Below are positions 12,502 to 23,699 of a DNA stretch of 44,924 nt, in pieces. Below the pieces are notes generated by a model. The model saw nothing but the letters and a program-made list of their open reading frames with translations, was not told the DNA's origin and did no database searches. Origin of the DNA: Perkinsus olseni (taxonomy: Eukaryota; Perkinsozoa; Perkinsida); contig JABANN010000267.1 in the NCBI GenBank assembly GCA_013115125.1, positions 1 through 44,924 on the forward strand, given 5' to 3'. A program made the translations under genes and the position numbers. How positions within the stretch are numbered: the first letter of the stretch is position 1; every line of letters starts with the position of its first letter.

Positions 12502-14471
12502 AATATCTGTGCGTCTCTCTTGGAACCTGATGGTGAATGGTCCTCTTGTGAAGAACTGTACGCGCTTAGAGCAGATCGGGGACTTCCCAGTAGAAGAAGA
12601 GCCTGCCGACGGTAGGCTGCCGTTGCAAATTCCAGCTGGTCGCAAGATGAGAATATATCGTCTCTGTGTGTCAAACACTAGCAAGCCGTAGATACACTCG
12701 GCTCTCGGATGAAGGGTTGGTGTCTGAAGCGGACCTCCTGGAAGTTGGCCTGCCAAAGGCGGCCAAGTTGCTGGCGGATATTGAAGAGTTCCAAGATAGA
12801 GTTTTGAAAAGTAACGGTCATGGGGAATGAGCAATGGACTCGGGACGCGCAGTGAGTGAAGTTTAGATTCTCTCGCGCACAGCGAAGGTTTTGTATACTA
12901 CGACTCGACTCCGCCGTGTGGGGATGCTAGTGATGAGCACACCCTTGACGATGGCCGGTGTGGCCGACAACGGACACCGACCGACATAGTGCCGTTGATG
13001 GGTGACTGCAGGCCACTGCATGAACAGTTGTTAGCTTGTATGGCGGAGGAAGAGGTGAGAGTTGAGGAAATGCAAGATTGCAAGTGGCTCATCTGTCCGA
13101 AGAATCTTTTCATCTTGCCAGTTACATGGAATGGAACAACAGGCTCGGCGAGAAAGGCTGATCAGAAGGTAGGGGGGCGTCTGTGGAGGCGTTACTCGCG
13201 CACGAGCTGGAAAGCAAAAATCGTCCCATCAGAGCGAGTGAACTCTCGACTTTCGGTTGATCCATTTTCCGTAGGGTCTTCCAGAACGGCTCCCTAACAT
13301 GGTTCAACCGAGACTAGGACTCCTCTTTTGAGGAGAATCGAGCAGACGATTGTCATTCGGTGACATCACCCCTGTCTCATCGGGAAAGGGAGTTCGGCGA
13401 ACTTGTGAACTCCTAATCCTACGCTCACAGCGGAGTACTTGCTGCTCCGTTCTGACGCCGTATCATACGCGTTCATGAGTATATAACTCACGATCGTTGA
13501 TAATGACTTACATGATCACCGTTGTATCTGTTCGGCGAATGGTGATCTCGCCTGTCGAATGAAGCGGCAGGTCAGGGCAACTTTATCGCCCTCCGGAGAG
13601 AGAGCCACCTCTCGTTGTTTCTTATCGTCAGTTAGAAGGAGAGGCTGAGTGACAAAGGCATGGCAGTTCAGTACTGCCTGCGCGGAATTCACTCTATAAA
13701 TTCTCGTAAACTCCAAGTCAATTTCACTATAAGCTTGGCCAACCATATGCCCAGTAGGTTTCGAGTCCTTGGGGGCTTGTACGCATTCTCCACCACGGAA
13801 TACGGTACTTGTTCGTCTTTCTGAGAAGTTGTGGTAGCAGCAGTATTGAGACCGTTGTCTGAGATTCGTGTTGAGCGCGATGTGACAGAGTTCATTCAGC
13901 CTGTCCCGAATCCGTGGTACTTCGGAGAGGCTCGAAGCGTAGCGCAAGTACCCTTTGTGGGCGTTGGCGAACGATATGATACAGTGCGACGAGACTGTGA
14001 TTGGCAGTTGAAACTATCAACTTGAGTGTGCCAAAGCGGCGCTGAACGGCAGCCGTCGGCGTAGTCTGGATCCAGACGATCGCTGCTGACTCTCCTAGAA
14101 CCGGTCAGGTCAGGTCTGTTGACGCCTACTACGTTGACGATCGGCCAGCCAACACTTTCGTACCGCATTTCGATGAAATCGCTGCCGAAGGTGCTCGCAC
14201 GTCGATCAACATGCCTCCTTGTTTCAAGTGTACTTCCCATTCTGAGCTGTTTCTCCATCCAGCAACATCAGAATGGAACAAACAACCAGAGCTAGCAGTG
14301 GAACGCGTACTGGCCTCGGAAGAAGACTCAGCGAACCGCGCCGAGGCTTGCTTGCTCGACGCAGACGCGATTAGGAAGTTTCTGGACACCAGGACTAGGC
14401 GCAAGAGCTCGATGAAGGATCTCAAGAGCCTCGCTACGATCCCAAAGTTCTCTTGGGGCATTGACTGGTGA
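12502..14471 (+). CDS. Unrecognised multi-exon gene (partial reading)
   Basis: Several plus-strand blocks look coding. Around 12502-12686 there is a charged frame containing EEEPADGRLPLQIPAGRKMR. Exon 12692-12810 reads LSDEGLVSEADLLEVGLPK. Exon 12990-13168 contains MGDCRPLHEQLLACMAEEE. A terminal block from 14285 ends FSWGIDW at a TGA (14469-14471). The join 12810 to 12990 is clean: phase 1, donor gtaacg, acceptor cgacatag. The joins from 12686 and from 13168 are not resolved. The blocks may be a separate gene or a long C-terminal extension of the ATG9-like gene. No family is recognised. A minus-strand frame at 13516-13947 competes with the middle of this model. Confidence 0.4.
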
Positions 14472-15624
14472 CGATGAAGACATTGCCTTCCGCACCATGG
14501 CTGAGGCCATTGCATACGGGACTTACCAGCGATGCGTTGGTCATGGGATCAATTCGCTCAAGATAATGGCAGGGGAGGGTCATTGCTTGCCCCTTCATCC
14601 CGGGCAATGCATGCGGGTGCCTCAAAAACTTTGAGTCAAAATTGCCATAAGGCCACTTCTCTGGGCATTGGTCGCACTCTGGAGACCCAGTCTTCGCCGC
14701 GAAGAGCAACTTTGACTAGACTTGAAGTTGAATTCCCACAAATTGTTGTTTCACGGCAAGCATGGCAACTGGAAGACTAGGTAGCTGAATAGCGCAGTGG
14801 ATTTTCGAGATGTGGTTTGTTGGTGAAGTTTGCCAAGGTACTGGCGTCCTTGGCCGAAGCCGCTCATGCTACAGTCGGTGTAGTACTTATCTCAGCAAGC
14901 CTTCCACGATCACTCCACCGAATTGTTGTGCACCGGGAATGACCGCCGGCCGCGCCATGACTTGGCGGTGTGACAGGAGATTCGCGAAGATCTTGCGAGT
15001 CTTCCGGTGGAACGCTCTCGTGGCAAGGGGGATGGCATCAGATCAGCATGGCACTCACGAGAGCGAAATTCGCAGAGCTCGGTGTGGGGTAAAATTCATG
15101 CCTACCGGCTTTCTTTCTTTCCTAAAGTTCCGTCCGATCATGAAGCGATATTTTTCGACGTAACACTTCAGCGGTTGGCAAGGAATCTAATGGTTGCAGT
15201 TACATCTACTGGTACGAGTTTGCATGCGCCTCGAGGATGAGGGACCCAACCGAACTATCCCCGGTGAGCACGCCGCGTCTGAGGATGATGTCTTCATGTC
15301 AGCTCTCAGGTTCTGTTCCACCCTCTGTTTTTCCCTCATCCAATAGAGCAGGAGCAGCGACTTTAATGCAGCGGGAGTATCTTTGTAAATCTTCTCTGTG
15401 CGCACACTGCGCTGTATGATTAGAGTTGATTTCGCACCTGTCATTGAATTGAATACCATGTTTATTTAACATTGCATTCTGACTAATTTTTCGACGGCAT
15501 TTCGGAAATGTGTTAGTTTGAGTGGGAGTTGGAGTATCTTAGCTCAAAGCTGGTTCTTCTCAGGGAGAGTTTCGAATTCGCTCGACGACGTCGTCGCAGT
15601 TTGTTTTTGGAAACTCAAATATCG
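14472..15624. other. No resolved gene between 14472 and pelota
   Basis: A plus-strand frame around 15005-15180 has the string PKVPSDHEAIFFDV, which is reminiscent of the SDH motif closing endonuclease/exonuclease/phosphatase domains. I see no flanking domain to support it. No start, splice pattern or second motif could be fixed, so I do not call a gene. Confidence 0.3.
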
Positions 15625-18600
15625 ATGAAGCTCGAGTTGAAGCAGATCGAAAAAGACGGCAGCGGCCGAGTAGTTGTGATACCGGAAGAGTCCGAGGATA
15701 TTTGGCATCTCTACAATCTAGTAAGCGTCATCCCGATCGTCTCATCCGTAGTGAATTTTGCCCATCATCGTGATCGCCGAACCAACGCTCTCATCACATG
15801 GTATTACGTAAGTCGAAGACTCGAAAATCATGACTGTGTAAGTTTACAGTCCAACGCCAGCTATATAGTAGAGTTCGACTCTTGCTGATGTGCTCAGTCA
15901 TAGACTCTCTGTAGCGATTGATACGCAGTGCGACCAGACGGTTCGAAATCATCATCGGTCTTGCCAGTCCATATTTGTTGTAGAGCAAGCTTCAAGCTAG
16001 GATGCGCCCAACGTTCGGTTCACGCGCAGGAGAGCGTCGTTGAACCATGTGTTGGAGGGATCGAGACCTCACTTGCGTGTCGCAAGAGCAAATAGTATTT
16101 TCGCAGCATCTCATCCGACGCAAATTCACGTTCGGAGCAGAGTCTGTTACAAGTGACTCGCAGCAAGTCTCTTCAATAAACGACCATGTTTATTTTTTCC
16201 TGGTCTAGGTACAGCGAGGCGACCGAATCACGGCAAACACCGTACGGAAAGTATCTAAGGAAACGAGTAAGTAATAGGTATATTACTAAGATTCTTGAAG
16301 AGGAATGTTCAGGTAGCGGCAGCGTATCTTCGGAGAAGAGGCATCTGCGGCTCACCATTGCTGTCACCACGGTCGACTACGACGGGGAAGCTAATATAAT
16401 ACGGTGAGCAGGGATAGAACCTCTGCGGGTTGCATGGATAGTCCTAGGTTCTCCGGCAAAAACCGTACCGAAAGTCCTTATATCAAGCTCAACCAGCATC
16501 ACACGATAGAGGTTGGCCTGAACAATAAGGTATCTTAGGTCGCTGCTTGCTTCCCGCAAAATGTGTCGTCGGCAGATACAACTGTCCAAGGGACGCTGGG
16601 ACAGCATCGCCCTCGATATACTCAATGAAGCGACCAATGTAAGTTTTACAGATAACTTCACGGACGTACCCCGGCTGTTTGATTGGCGCCATCAGCTCTC
16701 TCTCTCCAGTCTGGGGGTGGGAATTGAATTCTTCGTTCCGAATCGACCTCAAAGATGGGTGCCGCCTGGTACGGGACGTGAGCTCTTTCTTTGAGTGGTC
16801 GTGAAGGATATACCGGAATTGTTTTTCCAGGATTTCCTGCAGCTCTTGTTGATCAGGTTTCAGCGAATGCCGAGCTAGCTGTCGTGCTCATCGACTCGGG
16901 TCTTGCGAATCTTTATCTCCTCACTCGCGTTCTCGCGAAAGAGATGGCGAAGTAAGACAAGTTGGTAGGTCCTGTCGGCCAGATGCTGTCGCTGTAGGGT
17001 GTCCGTCAACATACCGAAGAAGCGTAGTGGCAGTAGCGGCTACGACAAGGCTCTTAACAAGTTCTACGACCAAGTAAGATCTGCGGGCACCCCTTAAAAA
17101 ATAGTTCATGAAGACGTGTACTTTGAGTGAGCGGTGATGAAAATGAGGTACCAGACCGTAAGTCGCAGGCTGACTGATAGGACGGGATTCCCGCCTGAAG
17201 GTTACCAGCCAGTATGAGAGAGCATTCGTGGCATCACTTCGCGAGAGCATTTCACGAGAATCCATTGGTATTGAGAGTTTGACCTAGAAAAGAGGGGACC
17301 GTGGATACGGACTCTGATGAATCTGATATGTCGTTGCTAGTCTGACTCAGCCTGTTAAGGCGTTGGGCTTGAAACCCACACACACACTGAGTGTCTTTGA
17401 GGGCCTTATCGATGGCTCTTGAATTCTGTCGCGGAATTTCAGGTTTATGTCGCCATAAAGCAGCATGTTGACTTCGACAAGGTCAAGTGCATCGTTATTG
17501 CCGGCCCGGGCTTTGTTCGAGATGACTTCATCAAATACGCTCGAGAAGAAGCCACCAAAAAAGGTGGGTATCTTAGGTTGATCCTGGCACAGCACAGAGC
17601 GGTATCGATTAATTGATCGATTTTTCGTTCAGCCGACTCGCAGATGTTGAATGCTACAAAGAACAAGTTCGTTTCTTGCCATTGTTCGACGGCATACAAG
17701 CAAGGCCTTAACGAGCTGATGCAGGATGAGACGGTGAAGTCACAGGTGAGGTTGCGTAAGATACTCCCGCCGCACGGCGAAGAACTTCCAGGTGGCGGAT
17801 ACCAAAGCGATGTCGAACGTCGCTGCACTTGATCGTTTCTATACGATGCTGAAGAATGATCCGGAGCGAGCCGTCTATGGCCCAGGTGAACATGCTCGGC
17901 GACGTTGCCTTTTGAATTCTAGTGAGCCGTTTTGCTGTGTTGATTCACGACGGTGATCTCGCCGTGATGAACGACCAATGAATTGGGCGATTTTAAGGTT
18001 TGAATGCGACTGCCGCTCCGTTTCTTTCGGTTACGTTGCAGCTTTTCTATTGTAGGTCCGGTAACTAAGGCTGCCGAAATGGGTGCGATAGACGAGCTTC
18101 TTATCACTGATGGGCTGTTTCGTTCTTCGTCCGTTGGCGTGCGAAAGAGGTATCTTTCACCTTGTCGGCCTTCAGCAATAGTCGACCTCCAGATACGTGG
18201 CTCTCGTGGAAGAAGTTCAAGGGACCAGCCATGTCTTCATTTTCAGCACTCAGCATGTCAGTGGTGAACAACTTCAGAATCTAGCCGGCATAGCGGCGAC
18301 ACTCAAGTAGCATACTGGGTTATCATTGTCCAGGAGATGGACAGCGGACCTCTGAGAAGTGGTCACTTCTCCTGTTCGTGCGTTGAACGACTTTGGGACG
18401 GCCGTTCCAAGACGGTGTTTTACAGCGCATGGGAGGCCAACTCGCTGCCGGTGATTCAGTCCCGATGGTGAGCTGCTCAGAGCAGCCTGCTCTCCTGAGG
18501 GTTTCAAAAGTAGCAACCCTCAGGAAGGCAGCCTCCCGATAAAATTTGGTACTCAAACGACGGACGCGTGCCTTCTTTACCAGGTTTCCCTGCCCCGATC

Positions 18601-18716
18601 TGGACGACGAGTATGCCCTCACTGAGCAAGAGGCTTTGGGGTCATCGGATGACGAAGGCCGAGATGGAACGGCTGAGAGTTCGGAGCTTGATGATAACTT
18701 TCTGGCTGGCATATGA
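15625..18716 (+). CDS. Pelota/Dom34 ribosome-rescue factor, 13 exons, 409 aa
   Basis: Pelota/Dom34 binds stalled ribosomes with Hbs1 in no-go and non-stop decay. It is related to eRF1 but lacks the GGQ peptidyl-release motif. Exons: 15625-15720, 16209-16266, 16313-16403, 16448-16529, 16576-16638, 16857-16951, 16998-17073, 17443-17563, 17633-17745, 17792-17885, 18056-18149, 18193-18306 and 18584-18716. Every join keeps phase and uses GT-AG. The start reads [20 protein letters not shown], the family's N-terminal Sm-like domain. The central domain has [11 protein letters not shown]. The C-terminal domain has [11 protein letters not shown] and [17 protein letters not shown], and an acidic tail follows [10 protein letters not shown]. 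The length is slightly above the animal protein (about 385 aa). No GGQ is present, as expected. From intron 5 to beyond its end the gene is repeated at 23612 onward. Confidence 0.95.
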
Positions 18717-19189
18717 TATGCGTGGAGTGTTGATCGTATCCTAGTCTACTGTCACTTTTCTGTTTGGATTTTCTGAAAGATGCGCTGTTGTGTTCTCCGA
18801 GAATCGCCGAGGTGATATGAAGTCTGCACGGTCACACACGACTCACGGCTCACTGCTTGCCATTTGTCAAACACACCTGACACGGTGACAACGGCTCGAC
18901 GCTGCCCCAGAAGAAAGAAATGAGGATCAAGAGGACGAGGATGTCTCTGTCCGAGAGTTGCGGTCAACCGTCTGGCCCGCATGCACCAACCCCTGATCGC
19001 GTAGGTCTTTGCGTAAGACCACGATCTACCACTGGTAGACCGTCTGCTATGCAAGCCGAAGGACGTCAGTTCAATCCTGGCAACAGCTGAACTGTTTGGT
19101 GTGCTCGCGTTATCCCATAATGACTGTAGGTGGGGGATCTCGCGCCACGGTTATTTGGCCACTCAGTTTCTGGACACCGTATTCCATGA

Positions 19190-19245
19190 GCCACTTTAGC
19201 TTAGTGGTAGAGCGTCTGCTTCGTAAGCAGAAGGTCGGCAGTCTG
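19190..19245 (+). pseudogene. tRNA-Thr 5' part (truncated copy)
   Basis: It is identical to the first 52 or so bases of the intact tRNA-Thr(CGU) at 26801, through the anticodon arm. The sequence then departs, and no T arm or acceptor 3' strand follows. A more decayed relative precedes it (about 19018-19090) and another follows (about 19344-19395). The units are separated by a shared non-tRNA spacer that ends with the word gtttctgga plus a short variable piece. Confidence 0.75.
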
Positions 19246-19746
19246 GAGCATTTGGTGAGTTTGCATTATCCTCTATTGACTGTAGGGGGAGATCTTGCGC
19301 CACGGTTATTTGGCCCAACGGTTTGTGGATATACTACTTCGTGAGCCATCCTAGCTTACTGTTAGAGCCTCTGATTTGGAAATCAAAGGGGACGACAAGT
19401 TCATAATCATGTTGCATTGCAACATGTTGCATGCAACAGTTGCAATGATCAGGGTAGATGTTCCGACTATCAATATTGTAAGATTTCAAGTAATCGCATA
19501 TTTCCTCAATGCTGCAAAACTTTTAAATAGTCGAATAACAGATGAACGAATGAAATTAGGCGCCATCAGGTGACCACGGTTACGACGACGTGGTTGAGGC
19601 ACTGGTGTGTGACATGACCAGGGCAGAATTACCACAATCATCATCAAAATAATCTTAGCAGCCTAGCTACTGGCAAGACGCTGAGGACCATTGGCGATCC
19701 TCACCATCAATAACATAGATATTCATAGTCGTTCATAACAACCTTC

Positions 19747-20067
19747 TCTAGGATAGACCGCATGACTTGTTGGATTACACTGCCTCCGTACAGTTTGTGG
19801 AGGCTGGATCTGTGTCCTCGGAATAGAGAGATGAAGAATCCTACATTCTGAAGATCCTGAAGATGCATATGTGGTCTGAAAACGACTTGAGTTTGACGTG
19901 CTCGCATTTCCCTGAGCCCTGGCAGTCCTGAAAATACACGAGGATTTCGCTTCCCATTGTAAACCTCTCCTTCAACTTACGTAATTATCCTTGCATATGA
20001 CGTAGCAGCGCCCAAGAGCTCCACATCCGACACCGTGACGAGCACCAGGTGGTGGAGGGGGGCAGTC
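19747..20067 (-). pseudogene. Truncated copy of the cysteine-rich secreted-protein gene
   Basis: This is the copy-1 counterpart of exon 3 and part of exon 2 of the gene at 27951-28633. Exon 3 carries an in-frame TAG where the other copy has CAG (the plus strand reads cctacattctg instead of cctgcattctg). Exon 2 stops at the duplication border, so exon 1 with the signal peptide is absent. It is a fragment with no expected product. Confidence 0.85.
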
Positions 20068-20466
20068 AATTCTCTTTCGTCGAATTTCATCACTCCATTT
20101 TTCATGACCGAAATTTCGGAAATTTCCGCGGGCGGAGACTCCAGGAATTTCAACTTTCGACAACCCTGGTCCTCGCGCTCGAACTTCCGAAGTATCCGCG
20201 CGCGGTCCGAGTATGGCTGCAAAATCTGCAATGTCAACTCTTGCCGTCTTGCGATTTTTCGAGCGCATCAGAGAAGTTCCGTAATGTGATTTCCTATGGA
20301 CTCCAGAGAGAATTTCGCAGTGCACCATATTTCTTGGATATCTACTCTGGTATAAAGGGACCTCGATCACCCCTGCAATATTCCACTCGCGCCAGAATCT
20401 GTATAGCGCTGATATTGTGTCGACCCTACTTCGAATTACTGTCTCAGCGGAATCTTCTCGCCTACA
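20068..20466. other. No gene; unique DNA after duplication border
   Basis: This stretch starts at the end of duplication copy 1 and holds the upstream region of secreted gene A. It is rich in short self-complementary words such as ccgaaatttcgg. The last 60 or so bases before the gene A start resemble those before gene B, as expected for tandem paralogs. No coding exon was found. Confidence 0.4.
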
Positions 20467-21152
20467 ATGATGATTAACCTCGTCTGTTTGCTCTCAATGC
20501 CGGCTGTGATATCGGCGATGGCCATGCGTAAGGCTGCTTCCAAGGTAGAAGTAGAAGGGCCTCCTGAAGACACTGAGCTAACCGGGTCATCTCTCTCGCA
20601 TCAGGTCGGACCGTCAGCGAGAAAAGTTTCGGCAGATAGCGATAAATATCATCGAAGCTGCTTCGTTGAGTACCCGCTTGTGAATGTTACGGTTTCGATG
20701 AACAACTGCAAGCGCTTTTGCACCTGCCAGGACCAGGGATTCATCAGGGCTGAGACGGCCAGAGCACACGAACTCTTTCGTGTTACATACCAGTAAGCTC
20801 CGTCGTATATTCAACTACCCGATTACTATTCCACTCATCTGTCTTCAGACAATGCCATAAGGCGTTGTTCGTACACTATAAGGAATACATGGATGGATAT
20901 CAAGCCGTTAACTTCGAGGATCGTGGAGGAGTGTTCTTCTCGTATTACCACGAGACAGGCCTCAACGAGACAGCTGCTGCCGATGATCCATTCGCCTCCC
21001 TCTACGCTGCAGTCGGTCCTTTGATGGCTGGGAATATTACGGACACCAATTGTATGGAAGTGGCTGATTATATCGTTAATCATCCCGGTGGTGGATACAA
21101 AAATGATGGACAAACGCCGTGGGTGAGAGAATACGCACTCGCAGTAGAGTAG
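20467..21152 (+). CDS. Small secreted protein A, 189 aa, three exons
   Basis: Exons 20467-20544, 20605-20792 and 20849-21152, all in phase with GT-AG borders. The first intron was found by comparison with paralog B, because here the unspliced frame also stays open. The first 26 residues form a likely signal peptide (MMINLVCLLSMPAVISAMAM). The mature part contains FVEYPLVNVT, a small cysteine cluster (CKRFCTC) and, in exon 3, KEYMDGYQAV and WVREYALAVE. I recognise no domain. Gene B directly downstream has the same three-exon layout and intron phases, so this is a tandem pair. The 3' flank is nearly identical to that of B. Confidence 0.75.
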
Positions 21153-21170
21153 AAAGACGGCTCGGATCCT

Positions 21171-21271
21171 CCATGGTGCTGGCAGATGTGTATAAATGAC
21201 TCGTGATTACCATGTGCTGATGTGTGTGATGTTGTTGTACTTGTGTGTTCCAACTGGTTCTTGTGTGAAGG
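21171..21271 (+). promoter_or_regulatory. Conserved 3' flank shared by genes A and B (copy A)
   Basis: This 101-nt stretch begins 18 nt after the gene A stop. It matches 22224-22324 downstream of gene B with three differences, all transitions. The coding exons of the two genes are clearly more divergent. It contains the word tgtataaatgactcgtg and GT-rich repeats. It may be a 3' UTR or cleavage signal, or a tract kept alike by gene conversion; the function is inferred. Confidence 0.6.
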
Positions 21272-21486
21272 GAAGCTCAAGGGCCTTGAGCTGGTCGAAG
21301 GGGTACTTTCCCATGAAATTTACCCTACAATCTACGGCCTAGATGACATTCTTACGCTGCCTCCTCGATGGTGAAATCGTCAAGTTGAACTTGACTTGGC
21401 TGAAATGGCAGACAATACGGAATATCGCTTTGATATTATGTTCACCTCACTCTAATCACTACGGCAGCCGGATTTTCTCCTTTATA

Positions 21487-22197
21487 ATGACGATTAACTT
21501 CCTTCGTTTGCTTTCCATGCCGGTTCTGATATCGGCCATGGCCTCACGTAAGGGTCCTTCCAAGGTAGAGGGAAAACCGCTCTTTCGCAGAGACCCGGAT
21601 ATCGAGGCGCACTTTTCACTTTTAGGTCGCACCTTTCGTCAAGAATGCCTTGGCCAAGCAGGATAAATATCGTCCAGAACAATACAGATGTTTCATAGAA
21701 TACCCCTTCATTAATATTACGATATCTGCAAGTCGTTCCGACCCCTGGGAGAATTACATCGAGGGTGCGACGTTCAAAGAACATGAACTTTTCAAGCTCA
21801 AGTTCGAGTAAGCGGCTCAACGTTAACTACATTCCGCATTTGGCTCCTTTCTATGCCACTCATTCCCATCCTCAGACCCGCCTACGGAGGTTTTGATATA
21901 CGCCACAGAGAATACATAGATGGCTATAAAGGCGTCTCCTTCGACGAAGACTTCGAAGGCCGTTGTGACGAGCGATGGTACGGACACGAGATTTCGGGGA
22001 AAATAGCTTCAAAGGACCCGTTCGACACGCTCTTCAGAGAAATCAGGCCCATGCTCGTCGACGGTGTCACAGATAGCAAATGTCGAGAAGTGGCCAAATA
22101 TATTGAAGATCATCCCCGTGGTAAATATAAGAATAATGAAGAAACGGTGTGGGTTAGAGAGTACCTATCTGAGACCCCCGTATTGTATCCGTTTTGA
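21487..22197 (+). CDS. Small secreted protein B, 193 aa, three exons
   Basis: Paralog of gene A. Exons 21487-21564, 21626-21807 and 21876-22197 have the same phases as A (0 and 2). The signal-peptide region MTINFLRLLSMPVLISAMAS matches that of A closely. The mature part has FIEYPFINIT, then HREYIDGYKGVSFDEDF and WVREYLSETP. Splicing at the gtagag donor and cttttag acceptor is needed here, because the unspliced frame hits a stop. The cysteine cluster seen in A is missing. Function unknown; likely exported because of the signal peptide. Confidence 0.75.
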
Positions 22198-22223
22198 GAT
22201 GAAGAAGAGATACGCTTTCTTTC

Positions 22224-22324
22224 CCATGGTGCTGGTAGATGTGTATAAATGACTCGTGATTACCATGTGCTGATGTGTGTAATGTTGTTGTATTTGTGTG
22301 TTCCAACTGGTTCTTGTGTGAAGG
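22224..22324 (+). promoter_or_regulatory. Conserved 3' flank shared by genes A and B (copy B)
   Basis: Partner of 21171-21271. It starts 26 nt after the gene B stop and has three transitions against the A copy over 101 nt. Confidence 0.6.
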
Positions 22325-23611
22325 TTGAAGCCTTATGATGGAACTCCCGTCGTGAGCCCCAGAATACACATCCAAGGCATCGTTCAGCCTACCTAGAACG
22401 GCAATCCATCCCGTCAAGCGACTCTGGTCGTACTTGCAGGAGTCAAATATCGGACTGTGCTACGACGGACTCGCCCGAGGGACGCCAATCGAAGTGGAGT
22501 GCTACATTACAGAACCCCTCGCGGCAGGCGGTCTGTCGCCGGGTGGTCTGCTAGCCGAGCTCATCTCAAACGAATCATCCGGATTATAGCTAGTAATAGC
22601 GGATGATAGCTTAGTAATATCATCATTACTCACGGCCCTCTCGAGTGACGGCCCGTTACAAGCGGGTATGGTCTACCGGGACTACCGAGCGGTAGTACGC
22701 TCATGCTTTATCAAGTTTATGCAAGGATGATCCAGTCGGTTATGAAAACAATTTCATACGCAGTTAGGAAAGCTCGGCTGGTTGAGCAACGTGATTGTCA
22801 TCCGAGAGGTGGTCAGTTCGACATGTCACATTTTATTATGAAATTTTCATACCATTGTCTCTTGTTAGGGTTAAGCTTTCTTAACCTTTTCTTAGGTTAA
22901 GGCGTCTTCAAAATTAGGACCTCACTGTCCCTTGAGGAGTTTATTATGAACCGGCTTGACTCTTTTAACAATGACCTAAGGTTAGGACCCTATTTTCAAA
23001 GGCCTTCAAAATCATAACAAGTTAGGATTTCTAGTAAAATAGGCCCCAGGGTTCGACTCTCGGTGCCAGTGTAGCGTAAACAGTTGGCCGACGGTATCCG
23101 GGCCCGATAATCTTGTAAGGCACGCTACAGTACATGGTGTTACCACACCGGGGATTATCGGATAATCATTATCCAGACTCTGGAAGGGTCTAGTTGGTTA
23201 TGGCGACTGACTTGAATTTCGAAGGTCTCTAGTTCGATTTCTGATTGCAGTTTTCCCTCCGTGTCGGATCGACAAGCGGTTTCAAAAGCCCGGCGAAGTT
23301 CATGCTCTCAGTAATACTGGGAGCATGAAATCCGTAGCACTTCGAAAATTGAAGTTACTAACTTCAATCGCAAGTTGAATCGTCATTTTCTGGCGGGCGG
23401 CTTCCTCGTCAAGAGCCTCCCTTCCGCACCAGGTTGCAAAAGACTACTCTATGACTCAACTATGAGTGCTGATGAGATTCGCAGTTCGAATTTCGAACCC
23501 ACGCGGTCCTGGTCCAGTAGATCCCAAAACCATCCTCTCAACCACTCGGGCAAATGCTCTGTGCGGAGATCGCCAATGTATCTATCGTATTGCACGCCCA
23601 TGACGACGTCG
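22325..23611. other. No protein gene; repeat remnants
   Basis: I see no exon-like frame here. There is a palindrome at 23348-23368 (10-bp arms, 1-nt centre) and a tRNA-like B-box string near 23060. A weak tRNA-like stretch lies near 23190-23250. A decayed relative of the 774-855 tRNA-Leu lies at about 23497-23560 on the minus strand (shared cgaacccacgcg, tggtccagt and accactcgggcaaa). It ends at the border of duplication copy 2. Confidence 0.45.
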
Positions 23612-23699
23612 GCTCACCTCGTGAGCTTTTTCTCTGAGGGGTCGTGAAGGGTATAGCGGAATTGTTTTTCCAGGATTTCCTGCAGCTCTTGTTGATCAG

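Larger units (their letters stand above)
16779..20067. repeat. Segmental duplication, copy 1 (direct orientation)
   Basis: This block matches 23612-28243 in the same order and orientation. It starts in pelota intron 5 and runs through pelota exons 6-13, tRNA-Thr-derived units, a GTTGCA-rich patch and the 3' part of a cysteine-rich secreted-protein gene. It ends abruptly inside that gene's second exon (last shared bases ggggggcagtc). Exonic stretches differ only by scattered substitutions. Copy 2 is longer because it holds at least three insertions. Confidence 0.9.

Noticed and set aside
12160-12834. 224-residue open frame on the minus strand
   Set aside because: Low-complexity composition, no splice or family support, and it overlaps better plus-strand exons. 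Kept only as a remote alternative.
13516-13947. 143-residue minus-strand frame
   Set aside because: Plausible composition but no family, no splice borders fixed, and it conflicts with the plus-strand model. Not called without transcript data.
15005-15180. Endonuclease/phosphatase-like SDH motif
   Set aside because: A single short motif without the rest of the domain or a splice pattern is not enough.
18323-18712. 129-residue open frame on the minus strand, also present in the other block
   Set aside because: It lies opposite pelota exon 13 and its intron, and its persistence is explained by the duplication. It is an antisense shadow.
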